Of a DNA stretch of 64,000 bases, positions 8,637 through 16,896 are shown in pieces. The notes under the pieces are model-generated. The model searched no databases, was not told the origin of the DNA, and saw only the letters and a list, made by a program, of their open reading frames with translations. The stretch is from Paraburkholderia solitsugae (lineage in GTDB: Bacteria > Pseudomonadota > Gammaproteobacteria > Burkholderiales > Burkholderiaceae): NCBI RefSeq assembly GCF_013177695.1, contig NZ_WOEY01000079.1, forward strand, positions 1-64,000. Reading direction: 5' to 3'. The position numbers and the translations under genes were made by a program. The stretch's first letter is position 1, and every line of letters begins with the position of its first letter.

Positions 8637-8713
8637 TGATTTTGTTCAACACAACGTTCAACAGGAAACAGGTCGCGGTGCCTGAGTACGTGACTCTTGG
8701 ACGGCGTGTCATA

Positions 8714-9038
8714 CTAATTGGATGGCGAATTCCTGATCAGGTTCGTCGCGTGCGTGTTCGTGGTGTTGGCGCACATCGCCGCTGCGACTGTTACAGTCTC
8801 GGTAAGACGTTTGTCTGTAGTGCCTGAATTGCGAGTCACTCTCGTGTACACCCCGATGCGATATGCGATAGACGCATTGCATCGTAGGTGCGACGGCTAC
8901 ACTGATCAGTTGCTTCGCTTGAGCTGAGAGCACGCCTGCTTCGAAGGCCACCGTATCAAACGCCTGGAACGCTTTGACAAGGGCCCGCGCATGCTCTTCG
9001 CGGTTCTTGATACGTTTGAGTTTGGAAATGCAGAACAT
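8714..9038 (-). pseudogene. Frameshifted carboxymuconolactone decarboxylase/AhpD-like gene
   Basis: The first part (from the ATG at 9038) reads AFQAFDTVAFEAGVLSAQAK and QLISVAVAPTMQCVYRI, matching the CMD fold up to where the family has a C-x-x-C-x3-H site; here the second Cys is not in frame. The expected continuation, ETVTVAAAMCANTTNTHATN, is found in a different frame ending at the TAG at 8714-8716. So at least one frameshift near 8850 breaks the gene and the active-site cysteine pair is damaged. The remaining open frame to 9266 upstream is non-conserved. Confidence 0.65.
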
Positions 9039-9271
9039 CGCATAGCGTTCGAGTCGATCAAGGTACCTGGCGATCAGGCGCAATCGCGCCCACCGGCGCA
9101 ATTTGCTCCGGATAAACATTCCGTCCGAAGTACGGAGCCGGCGACAGAACCTGTGGGAAGAACATATACGCTGACGCGATTTTCCGCAAAGATACTCTGG
9201 TATATCGGCTCGACACGTACGCATAGTGAGCTGTCGAAAGGAGCACGCGCTCAGTCGGTTGCACATCTCCC

Positions 9272-9847
9272 TTACTGTTGCACTAGCGTGTCGACGAGGG
9301 CCAGCGCCGTCTGCCTGAGGCGCTTCGGTTCACCGTACACCCGTTCCATGACGGCGATTCCACGCGTCATCGTCACGATGAGGCGTGCTGCCTGACGCGG
9401 CGGGATGATAAGTTGCGCGCGCGCCTCGGGGGTGCCAAGGACACCAAACAATACATCCTCGAGCTCGTCGAGCATTCTCATGACAAGTTCCTGCTGGCGC
9501 GGCGACTCTGGGTCGATTTCGACGGCGATCTTTGTCGACAGGCAGCCGCGCGCAGGCGAGCCCTGCGTGATCGAACGGATTGCGAACGTAAAAAAATCGG
9601 TCAGTGCGTTGCGCAAGTCGGGCTTGTTGAGCGCCTTGCGCGCGTCGCCAATGAAACGGTCAGTGTAACGCTCGAATACGCGTACGAAGATCCTTTCCTT
9701 GTCGCCATACGCGTTATACAGCGAGCCCCGCTGCACACCCGTCGATTTTGCCAGGTCCAGCATCGAGGTCGCACGAAAGCCTTTGGCCCAGAATGTATCC
9801 AGCGCCTTCTCGAATGCGCTGTCTTCGTCAAATGCGGATCTGCCCAT
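9272..9847 (-). CDS. TetR/AcrR family transcriptional regulator
   Basis: 191-residue regulator starting MGRSAFDEDSAFEKALDTFW. The helix-turn-helix is ATSMLDLAKSTGVQRGSLYNAYGDKERIF at about 30-58, and the C-terminal ligand domain contains the ARGCLSTKIAVE motif seen in electrophile-responsive TetR proteins. The frame extends to 9880, but the extra residues are antisense to an NmrA-like fragment, so the ATG at 9847 is preferred. Its promoter region has been replaced by that fragment, so its expression and target are uncertain. It was perhaps once a regulator of a detoxification enzyme. Confidence 0.85.
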   Translation of the reverse strand: MGRSAFDEDSAFEKALDTFWAKGFRATSMLDLAKSTGVQRGSLYNAYGDKERIFVRVFERYTDRFIGDARKALNKPDLRNALTDFFTFAIRSITQGSPARGCLSTKIAVEIDPESPRQQELVMRMLDELEDVLFGVLGTPEARAQLIIPPRQAARLIVTMTRGIAVMERVYGEPKRLRQTALALVDTLVQQ

Positions 9848-9849
9848 TC

Positions 9850-10313
9850 CGACGGCGATTTTGCGGCCGGCGTGGTTCATGGAGAACTCGCTGTGGGATA
9901 TCGCACCGGCGCGCGAAACGGGCGTGATGCCGAGCTTCCTGCAACCGCTCGATCATGCGTATCCGATGATCGCAACGGCGGATATCGGCCGGGTGATCGC
10001 GGAAACACTCGCTCAGACGTGGCAGGGTCGCCGCGTGATCGAGATTGAAGGGCCGCGGCGCTACACGCAAGATGAAATCGCTGCGATGCTTGGCGGCGTG
10101 CTCGGGCGCTCGGTGAAGGCTCAAGCGGTGCCGCGCGATCAGTGGGAAGCGCTGTTCCAGTCGCAAGGCACGGGCTGGCCTGCGCCGCGCATCGAGATGA
10201 TCGACGGCTTCAATTCAGGGTGGATCGATTTCGAAGATGGCGTGAACGAACGGGTGGTCGGCAGCACCGCTTATCAGACGGTGCTGGCCGGACTGGTCGA
10301 GCGTGCGGGCTGA
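9850..10313 (+). pseudogene. 3' fragment of an NmrA-like NAD(P)-binding oxidoreductase
   Basis: About 154 residues resemble the C-terminal two thirds of NmrA-family atypical SDRs: ILRPAWFMEN (substrate-side loop), TADIGRVIAETL, then IEGPRRYTQDEIAAML. The N-terminal Rossmann motif (GxxGxxG) is missing. Coding similarity starts immediately beside the start codon of the divergent TetR gene, so the 5' half was lost in a junction event. It ends at a proper stop at 10313. Non-functional as a reductase. Confidence 0.75.
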
Positions 10314-10419
10314 ACCTTAACGGCTCCGTCCCGGTTCTGTACCTGGGCGGGCGGCGTAGCGCTGACTTGGGGTAACCGGCAAGCCCTCAATGCCGCCGCC
10401 TGCCCACCACCATACAAAA

Positions 10420-10470
10420 TCAAAAAATCGACCGCCCCGTATGAGTCGTCAACCATTCGAGCGCCAACAC
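10420..10470. repeat. Direct copy of the glsA 3' end (left copy)
   Basis: 51 bases identical at 49 positions to 15822-15872, the last 51 bases of the intact glutaminase gene, in the same orientation. Read on the minus strand it encodes the last residues of GlsA (LALEWLTTHTGRSIF, then stop). The rest of glsA is absent. A gene-tail duplication of this type is what site-specific integration at a gene 3' end leaves behind. Confidence 0.8.
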
Positions 10471-10481
10471 GTTGGCGCTCG
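10458..10481. repeat. Perfect 11-bp inverted repeat with 2-bp centre
   Basis: Arms cgagcgccaac and gttggcgctcg flank an AC dinucleotide. One arm lies within the glsA-tail copy and the other just outside it, so the palindrome exists only at this copy and not at 15872. It could be a recombination crossover site, a hairpin or a chance product of the junction. No T-run follows, so it is not a canonical terminator. Confidence 0.6.
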
Positions 10482-10718
10482 GTCAAAATAAACGACATTG
10501 ATCCGGATGATACGGCTTTCGACCGGGCACTTGTGTTTGGTAGCACTGCGAAGGGGAGAGTTGTGTCATCGGCCGGGTCCCGGCCATCTGCGGTCGTTCG
10601 ACCGCGTGCTCAAGCGGACCTGATCACGGGCCGCAACCAACTGTTGTTCGAGCGCAGATCCATTCCGCCAAACTTGCCCATTCCAGCGTCGGCGCTGAAG
10701 TGATTGAATGTTGAATCC

Positions 10719-10742
10719 ATGTTATACGTCATCCTATAACAT
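10719..10742. promoter_or_regulatory. Palindromic operator-like site 1 (GntR-like)
   Basis: Perfect 8-bp arms atgttata and tataacat separated by 8 bases. It shares a 19-base core with a second site at 10832-10850 (17 of 19 identical). The shape resembles FadR/GntR-family operators. It lies in an AT-rich region about 560 bases upstream of the GH28 pectinase gene, with no regulator gene beside it. Confidence 0.45.
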
Positions 10743-10831
10743 AACTATCGCGACATTTTTTAACATCAATCATTGCAAGGCTCATCGGGTAAGTACCACA
10801 TGTACGACGACGCTCATGTTGAATAGAATTC

Positions 10832-10850
10832 ATATGTCATCGTATAACAT
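10832..10850. promoter_or_regulatory. Operator-like site 2, related to the site at 10719
   Basis: The sequence ATATGTCATCGTATAACAT matches the second half and centre of the palindrome at 10719-10742 with two mismatches. The two sites are 108-113 bases apart, a spacing compatible with two operators of one promoter. The short frame at 10907-11059 downstream may be what this promoter once served. Confidence 0.4.
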
Positions 10851-11255
10851 GCGTGGGGAGATATGATGCGCGGATCTTTGCCAAAAGGCGCGTGCGCGCG
10901 TTGCACATGGACAGCCCACAGAAATCATCGGCTGCGAGCGGGAATGTCTCAAAAGGCGAGCCAACCAACCCCGCCTCTTCATATTTCGCGGTTTTCTTCA
11001 GCGTGATCAATGTTGTGCTGATCCACGTGTCACCGCTTCAAAGCGAATTCTTGACTTGATCTGCGGATAGTTTTTTCGCAGGGCGCTTTGTACAAGGTCT
11101 GACACGAAAGAGGTCGGAAACGCTTCCGATCCCGCTCGGGACGCTGCCGGATCCGCTCCGGAGTCAAGCCGCTGGCACGGTTGCGCGCGAGCCTCGAGTG
11201 CCAGATTGGTTACCGATGAAAACAAAGCCGCTGTGGCCCGGTTGGAGTGAATCAA
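10851..11255. other. Intergenic region with a short unassigned frame (10907-11059)
   Basis: No convincing gene. A plus-strand frame of 50 residues begins with ATG at 10907 (MDSPQKSSAASGNVSKGEPT) and ends with a hydrophobic run (FAVFFSVINVVLIHV). It looks like the start of a membrane transporter that stops prematurely, but no family can be assigned. The remaining sequence to 11255 has no motif I recognise. Confidence 0.3.
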
Positions 11256-11274
11256 TAACGAGTCTATATCGTTA
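11256..11274. promoter_or_regulatory. Short inverted repeat at the GH28 promoter
   Basis: Arms taacga and tcgtta (6 bp, perfect) with a 7-base spacer lie 26 bases before the pectinase start codon, in an AT-rich stretch. It could be an operator overlapping the promoter, or a leader hairpin next to the AAGGA ribosome-binding site. Confidence 0.35.
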
Positions 11275-11299
11275 GTAGTATTTATTATAAGGATGAGCC

Positions 11300-13408
11300 A
11301 TGCTTTATAGATTTGCAGTTATCCCTTTAGTTATAACACTTGCCGCGTCACTTGCCGCTTGCGGTAGCAGTGACAGCTTGCCGCCTGCTTCAACCAGCAA
11401 CACCCCTCCACCGGCCGCGGCCGCGTTCAAGGTCGGCGTGGCCACAAGCGATGCCGCGCTTCCGCCCGCACCGCAACTGCCGACTCCCGGCCAGGTCTGC
11501 AGCAGGCTTGAAGCAAGTAACAATCTGGTGCGCCAACCCAGCGGCGCGCTGGGGCCCGAAGCCGATAACGGTACAACGTCGGCCATTCTGAATCCGGATC
11601 AGGCGCGCATTCAGGCGGCGCTCGACGCTTGCGGCGCCGCGGTAGACGCCCAGGTCGGTGCAGCCATCTCTGCTGCGGACGCCGCTGCGGCGGCTTCGCA
11701 GACTGCGGCGGCCGCGCCGAATGTCAACGTTTCTGGTGCGTCGGCTCAGCAACTGGCTGCTCCGCAATATCACGCCCAACAATTCGCTGTTCGCCTGGTT
11801 GTGTCGAGTACTGGCGCCGGCAACGCGTTTATCACCGGACCGCTCACGCTGCCGTCCGGCGTTACATTGTGGATCGATACGGGCGTGACGGTCTATGCGA
11901 CGCGGGACGTGATGGCGTATGCGCCCAATGCAGCTGGACCCTATTGCGCCAACACGGCTGTCAGTTCGGCCAAAGCAGGGAGTTCCAGCAACTGTCTGCC
12001 ACTGATCGGCGGCAGTTACCTCGTCAATTCGGCCATCGTCGGCAGCGGCAGTATCGACGGCCGGGCCGCCTCCGAAATCGTGAGCTCGAACCCCCTCTAT
12101 CCGCTGATGCGCGTCGACCTGAGTTGTACCAACACCTATGCAGCTTATGCAAAGGGGCAGCAGGCTGGCAACAATACGCCTTGCGACAACGGCGGCACCT
12201 TCGTCGATACCTCGGCCTCGTCCCGGCACATGACCTGGTGGGATTTGGCGTGGCTTGGCAACATGATCGAGAACGGTACGACAGGGGTCGGCTCACAGTC
12301 GAACTTCCGCATGATGGTCTTCAACTACGCAAAGAATCTGACGCTCTTCGGCATCACGTTGAATAACAGCGCCAATTTCCACGTCGTTCCAAGCGGCGTC
12401 GACGGACTCACGGTCTGGAACGTCAAGGTTCAGACACCGTCACTGTCGGCTTCGGCGAATCCGGCGGGCAATGGCAATCCGAATTACCTGGGTATGCTGC
12501 CGACCGTCGACACGGCCAAGAACACGGACGCTTTCGATCCGGGCTCATCTTCCAAGCCGGTTGTTCAGGCTTTGGCGATTGGGAGCACAAAAACCTCCGC
12601 GGCGGGCAAGATCGCGTTTGACGGGTACCTCAAGAATGCCGTCTTTGCCTATAACTACATCAGCACTGGCGACGATGACATCTCTCCGAAGGGATCCAAT
12701 AACCCGAGTCCGAGCGGCTCAGGATTGTTCGGTATCGACGGTAACCGCAACGTAGCGACTGACCGGCAATACGGTTTCGTCATTGCCCACAACCATATTT
12801 ATGCGGGCCACGGCATCTCGATCGGCAGCGAAACCAATGCTGGTGTCACCAACATCCAGGTCTACGACAATTCGTTCGACGGCTCGGAACAGGCGCTGCG
12901 CATCAAGTCCGATTGGGCACGAGGCGGCATCGTGACCAACATCAATTACAACGACATCTGCATCCGCAATAGCGGGCAGGCACTGCTTTTCACGCCGTAC
13001 TACAGCACCAAGGCGTTGCCGAATCCGACGTCCCCGCTATATCCGGACTTCTATAACATCTCGTTGTCGAACGTGCATATCATTGGCAGCACCACGGCGG
13101 TACTCGAGGGATTCCAGGCTAATACAGGTGGCATCGCGCATGCAGCACTCCCGCTCGGCATGACGCTTACCAACGTTCTCGCCGATTCGCCAAGTAACGT
13201 GGCGGTCACCACGTCCGACGCGAACCTGACGCTGAACAACGTGAACCTGCCGATTTTCCCGTCGACCGCGAATCGGGTCGTCCTGACCGGCACCGCATCG
13301 CAGTTGCTGAGTACGGCGAACGCGGTGGATTGCAGCAGCGCCTATGTCGACTTTCCGGGTATTGGTGATTCGTCGCCGACCGGCCAGACGTGGGCGGGTT
13401 CGCAGTAA
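11300..13408 (+). CDS. Secreted GH28 polygalacturonase-like lipoprotein
   Basis: 702 residues. A lipoprotein signal peptide ends in the lipobox LAAC (Cys ~21), then comes a Pro/Ala-rich linker, then a right-handed beta-helix of glycoside hydrolase family 28. All four GH28 motifs are present: NTDAFD (408-413), GDDD (457-460; catalytic aspartates), GHGISIGS (503-510; catalytic His) and RIKSD (534-538). Predicted to cleave galacturonan in the periplasm or at the cell surface. The final ~150 residues extend the helix with an unassigned tail. Ribosome-binding site AAGGA. It is the main gene of the segment between the two glsA-tail repeats and probably serves plant-cell-wall use; regulation may involve the palindromes upstream. 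Confidence 0.9.
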   Translation: MLYRFAVIPLVITLAASLAACGSSDSLPPASTSNTPPPAAAAFKVGVATSDAALPPAPQLPTPGQVCSRLEASNNLVRQPSGALGPEADNGTTSAILNPDQARIQAALDACGAAVDAQVGAAISAADAAAAASQTAAAAPNVNVSGASAQQLAAPQYHAQQFAVRLVVSSTGAGNAFITGPLTLPSGVTLWIDTGVTVYATRDVMAYAPNAAGPYCANTAVSSAKAGSSSNCLPLIGGSYLVNSAIVGSGSIDGRAASEIVSSNPLYPLMRVDLSCTNTYAAYAKGQQAGNNTPCDNGGTFVDTSASSRHMTWWDLAWLGNMIENGTTGVGSQSNFRMMVFNYAKNLTLFGITLNNSANFHVVPSGVDGLTVWNVKVQTPSLSASANPAGNGNPNYLGMLPTVDTAKNTDAFDPGSSSKPVVQALAIGSTKTSAAGKIAFDGYLKNAVFAYNYISTGDDDISPKGSNNPSPSGSGLFGIDGNRNVATDRQYGFVIAHNHIYAGHGISIGSETNAGVTNIQVYDNSFDGSEQALRIKSDWARGGIVTNINYNDICIRNSGQALLFTPYYSTKALPNPTSPLYPDFYNISLSNVHIIGSTTAVLEGFQANTGGIAHAALPLGMTLTNVLADSPSNVAVTTSDANLTLNNVNLPIFPSTANRVVLTGTASQLLSTANAVDCSSAYVDFPGIGDSSPTGQTWAGSQ

Positions 13409-13668
13409 GCAGGGATACGCATAGCGTGCCGCGCGTTGAAAGGCGGCACGCACTGAAACTGACGCAGTCTGTTCAACGGCCCGTCGAGGTTGCTCGATCG
13501 GGCCGTTCGACTTTCACATCATGCGAACTAGCCGCTTTCCTGCATGCCCCTTCAGCAGGTCGATTCCCGTGGGACCCCTGTCCCCTCCATACCAGCGAGC
13601 TGACGGCCGCAAGTCGGAAGATCGAACGTCTTCTTCGGATCGGTTATCGCCTCTGCAGTTGGCGGGGA
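13409..13668. other. Intergenic region downstream of the pectinase gene
   Basis: GC-rich. A hairpin-like stretch around 13470-13512 (cggcccgtcgagg and ctcgatcgggccg are partly complementary) may act as the pectinase terminator. The open frame that continues through it into the recombinase tail has no motif before 13669. Confidence 0.35.
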
Positions 13669-13803
13669 CTGGCGAGATTGGAAAGTACGGTCCGATACCT
13701 CGGCATCGAAGTCGACGATGCACTCGAGATGGCTGAACAGAAGACCGAGGTCCCAGCCACGGTCGAACCGGTTGGTAATCGTTCCCTGTCCGACCACCAG
13801 TAG
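13669..13803 (+). pseudogene. C-terminal remnant of a tyrosine recombinase/integrase
   Basis: The residues LARLESTVRYLGIEVDDALE match the extreme C-terminus of small phage-type integrases (family pattern H-x-K-xESTVRYLGIEVDDAL), including the catalytic tyrosine. The upstream Arg-His-x-x-Arg box and the rest of the catalytic domain cannot be found in any frame, so only the tail remains. Its position inside the segment bounded by the glsA-tail repeats suggests it is what is left of the element's integrase. Confidence 0.6.
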
Positions 13804-13971
13804 CGGCGAGCCTTGCAGACGCCTGTTGGCATATCGGTCGGCGTGATCTCATCCGCCGTCACCATTCAGTCATGCGCGCATGTTTCCATATATTTCGTTT
13901 CATTACCGGCTACCTCGCAAATGTCGGTGCCCCTGCCTTTCCCGCACGCATACCTGTTTCAGGAGACGAAC

Positions 13972-15060
13972 ATGCTGAGCATTCGACCCACTTACGCAGT
14001 AGGCCACATTTTCAGCCGCACCGCGCTAGTGTTCACCGCACTCTGTTTCGCGGCTGGTGCCGCCGACGCGCAGACCTCGGCGAAGCCGATAGTCACCCCG
14101 GGTTTTAGCCTGGCCGTGTTCGCGGCTGGTTCCGGCGGGTTGATCAGCGCACCGGACTCACTGGCCGTGCTTGATGGTCACGTTTGGGTCGGCTATGCAA
14201 ACAACGGCGCACCGGATGGCTCGAATGGCGCGATGAGCGTGATTGTTGAATACTCGCTGGATGGCAGTGTCGTGAAGACTTATGAAGTCGCGGGACACAA
14301 CGATGGCCTGAAGGTCAATCCGTACACGCGTGAGATCTGGGCGATGCAGAACGAGGATGCGAATCCAAACCTCGTCATCATCAATCCCGCGACCGGCCAG
14401 GCATCCAAGCCGTATTCCTTCGCCAAGACGCTGCACGGTGGCGGCTATGATGACATCGTGTTCAAGGACGGCCAGGCCTATTTCAGTGCGTCCAATCCCA
14501 CCCTTAACGCTAGCGGCAAGAATATGGGGCCCGCGATTGTCCGCGTTGTGCACCTTGATGCAAACAGCTACACGATCGACGTGACTCCGGTAGTGCGCGG
14601 CTCACTTGACGCCAGCGACATTCCGTTTGGCACGGTGGCGACCCTCAACCTGACCGATCCGGATTCAATGACGCTGACGCCGTCGGGCGATGTACTGCTC
14701 GATGATCAGGGAGATGGTCAGCTTGTCCTGTTGCACTCGTCGGGCGATGAACCGCGCGTGCAATATCTGCCGCTTCTCGGCAACGTGCAGGTTGACGACA
14801 CGGCATTCGCCACCGCGCGACGAGGCTACCTGCTGGTGTCCGATACGAAGGCGAACACGGTGTACAAGATTAGTGCCAACGTCTGGCAGCGTGACGCAGC
14901 GTTCTCCGCATCAACGGGTGTGGCCGCTACGAGTAGCACGCCGGCGGTGCCGGCTTATGTCGGCCAACTTGATTTGCGTAGCGGAGCGCTCCTGCCGTTG
15001 GTGACCAATTTGGCCAGTCCGCACGGCATGGTCTTCGTACCGGCAGACGACCAGCAGTAA
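13972..15060 (+). CDS. Secreted beta-propeller-like protein of unknown function
   Basis: 362 residues with a Sec signal peptide (hydrophobic run ending GAADAQ, cleavage near residue 32). The body consists of repeated propeller-like blades (HVWVGYANNG, LDGSVVKTYEVAGHNDGLKV, REIWAMQNEDANP, GDVLLDDQGDGQLVLL, RGYLLVSDTKANTVYKI). The frame is open from 13813, but the ATG at 13972 has AGGAG at the correct distance and starts the signal peptide. Predicted periplasmic. It follows the pectinase on the same strand but is separated by the integrase remnant, so co-transcription is unlikely. No enzyme signature seen. Confidence 0.75.
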   Translation: MLSIRPTYAVGHIFSRTALVFTALCFAAGAADAQTSAKPIVTPGFSLAVFAAGSGGLISAPDSLAVLDGHVWVGYANNGAPDGSNGAMSVIVEYSLDGSVVKTYEVAGHNDGLKVNPYTREIWAMQNEDANPNLVIINPATGQASKPYSFAKTLHGGGYDDIVFKDGQAYFSASNPTLNASGKNMGPAIVRVVHLDANSYTIDVTPVVRGSLDASDIPFGTVATLNLTDPDSMTLTPSGDVLLDDQGDGQLVLLHSSGDEPRVQYLPLLGNVQVDDTAFATARRGYLLVSDTKANTVYKISANVWQRDAAFSASTGVAATSSTPAVPAYVGQLDLRSGALLPLVTNLASPHGMVFVPADDQQ

Positions 15061-15395
15061 CGGCCGCGCGCTGGGACGTGGTCGCCGTAAGCGGTTCCGC
15101 GGCGATTGCGTTGGCGGACAGCGCCGGGGCATCGCCGCCTGGCAGGGTGAAGAAATCGCCCTGCGCGAACGGGAAGCAGGTCTCGGCCTGCGTCACGCTG
15201 CCGGTTCCGCTGATGACGTAGCAAACCTGCGAGGTCGCGTTCGGGGCGAGCGTCAATGCGGCCGCTCGGGGTCGACATATTCCGATCGCATGAGGCTCTG
15301 GTCGGCCTGGCCGGAGCAGTCGCCGATCTTATGACGCAGCCCGGGATGGGCGCTGAGTGCTAAAGTGTGATCGTGGCGCAGCGAAGTGAGGTAAC
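15061..15395 (-). pseudogene. Frameshifted cupin-like protein gene
   Basis: Two minus-strand frames read as one protein. The N-terminal half ends DHTLALSAHPGLRHKIGDC and SLMRSEYVDPERPH, then a stop. The continuation, one frame over, reads LTLAPNATSQVCYVISGTGS and FAQGDFFTLPGGDAP, a typical cupin beta-strand with the GDFFTLPGG motif. A single-base indel near 15255 would join them. The frame then runs antisense into the beta-propeller gene end, so the 3' end may also be lost. No start could be fixed. Confidence 0.55.
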
Positions 15396-15502
15396 CGCTA
15401 ACTGTCGTTAGCAATCTTAAAAGTGGCCAACGAGGACGCCTCCGGCACGTTGAGAGAGGCAGGGCATTTGCCCTCAGTTCTGAAACCTTTTAAGGAGCCG
15501 AA

Positions 15503-15748
15503 ATGAAAACCCTAGTTGCGACTGTATTGCTTGCGAGCCTCGGAATCGGCCTCACCGGTTGCATTGTCCCTGTTGCGCCTGCGCCCGTCGGAATCACAAT
15601 TGGGTGGCATGGGGACCAGTACTATGATGGCCATCGTTACTGGGCGCACGACGACTGGATGCGCAACCACCCCAACGAACGGGACCCGCACGGTCAACAT
15701 GACGACCACCACGATCAACACGACGACCACCACGATGAAGATCACTAA
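15503..15748 (+). CDS. Small His/Asp-rich lipoprotein
   Basis: 81 residues. The signal peptide MKTLVATVLLASLGIGLTGC ends in a lipobox (LTGC), so the mature protein starts at Cys 20. A short aromatic segment (GWHGDQYYDGHRYWAHDDW) follows, and the C-terminal ~25 residues are mostly His and Asp in near-repeats (HDDHHDQ, HDDHHDE). This suggests divalent-metal binding at the outer membrane or periplasm. Strong AAGGAG ribosome-binding site. It stands alone, immediately beside the 3' end of glsA. Family not recognised beyond general resemblance to small Burkholderia lipoproteins. Confidence 0.8.
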   Translation: MKTLVATVLLASLGIGLTGCIVPVAPAPVGITIGWHGDQYYDGHRYWAHDDWMRNHPNERDPHGQHDDHHDQHDDHHDEDH

Positions 15749-15821
15749 CGGGCGCGTGATTCGGCATCAGCCACGCTTCTGCGCGGTAGAAATAAACCGT
15801 GAAGTTATCCGCACCGGGGCG

Positions 15822-15872
15822 TCAAAAAATCGACCGCCCCGTATAAGTCGTCAACCATTCCAGCGCCAACAC
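15822..15872. repeat. Direct repeat at the glsA 3' end (right copy)
   Basis: The last 51 bases of the intact glsA gene, matching 10420-10470 at 49 of 51 positions in the same orientation. It marks the right boundary of the 5.4-kb pectinase segment. Confidence 0.8.
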
Positions 15873-16736
15873 CCCCGCCAGCGAGTTGCCATTGCTGTCC
15901 AGTCCCGGCGACCACACGCATACCGCCATCTCGCCCGGCAGCACCGCCACGATCCCGCCGCCCACGCCGCTTTTTGCCGGCAAGCCGACCCGATAGACGA
16001 AATCGCCGGCCGCGTCGTAGGTGCCGCAGGTCAGCATCAATGCGGAAAGCCGCTTGGCTGAACTCGTGTCGAGAATCCGCTCGCCGGTGGCCGGCACCAC
16101 GCCATGATTGGTCAGAAACAGCGCCGCCTTCGCCAGCTCGACGCAGCTCATCGAAATTGCGCACTGCCGGCAATAAGCGTCGACTACCACTTCCGGCGGC
16201 ATCTCCATGTTGCCGAAGCTCGCCATGAAATGCGCCATCGCGCGGTTGCGGTGGGCGTGCTGCAACTCCGATAGCGCGACGCGCGAATCGTAGTCGATGC
16301 TGATTTCGCCTGTGAGCCGCCGCATGAATTCGACCAGCGCTGTTTCGGCCTGCACGAAACGGCGGCACAACACGTCGGTGACAACCAGCGCGCCTGCGTT
16401 GATGAACGGATTGCGCGGCTTGCCGTGTTCGGCTTCGAGTTGGACCAGCGAATTGAAGGCATTGCCGGACGGCTCGCGCCCCACGCGTTGCCAAAGCTGG
16501 TCGCCGAGCAGCCGGAACGCCATCGTGCAGGCGAACAGCTTGGAAATACTCTGGATGGAAAAGCGCGTGTCGGCGGCGCCGGTTCGGAACACTTCGCCCG
16601 AGGCTGTGACGATCGCCATGCCGAAACTGTCGGCGGGGACATTCGCTAGTTCGGGAATGTAATCGGCGACCTTGCCAGTACCCAGATAAGGCAGAAGATC
16701 GCGATGAATCTGTTCGAGGATGGATGCGTAGTTCAT
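15822..16736 (-). CDS. glsA: Glutaminase
   Basis: 304 residues, the usual length for bacterial glutaminase of the serine beta-lactamase-like fold; it hydrolyses L-glutamine to glutamate and ammonia in the cytoplasm. The catalytic S-x-x-K is at S63-K66 (SIQSISKLF). Other family blocks are present: NAFNSLVQLE, NPFINAGAL, the Tyr-containing YCRQCAISM block, MLTCGTYDAAGDF and KSGVGGGI. The start at 16736 agrees with the family. The 3' end carries a direct-repeat copy of sequence at 10420, so downstream DNA may have been inserted here without damaging the gene. Confidence 0.95.
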   Translation of the reverse strand: MNYASILEQIHRDLLPYLGTGKVADYIPELANVPADSFGMAIVTASGEVFRTGAADTRFSIQSISKLFACTMAFRLLGDQLWQRVGREPSGNAFNSLVQLEAEHGKPRNPFINAGALVVTDVLCRRFVQAETALVEFMRRLTGEISIDYDSRVALSELQHAHRNRAMAHFMASFGNMEMPPEVVVDAYCRQCAISMSCVELAKAALFLTNHGVVPATGERILDTSSAKRLSALMLTCGTYDAAGDFVYRVGLPAKSGVGGGIVAVLPGEMAVCVWSPGLDSNGNSLAGVLALEWLTTYTGRSIF

Positions 16737-16896
16737 GGGGCTCGGACCGTTGAAGCCGCGATTCTACTGGCAACCTGGTCCGAATTGTTCGTGCGGCGAG
16801 GCGCTGCGGGTTCGGGCAGCGTCTCGCAAGGCTATGCGGGTCTTGCCGCCTTTCCTGTGGCAACCAGGTAGACCTTCGACCAGTGGCGGAGCAACA

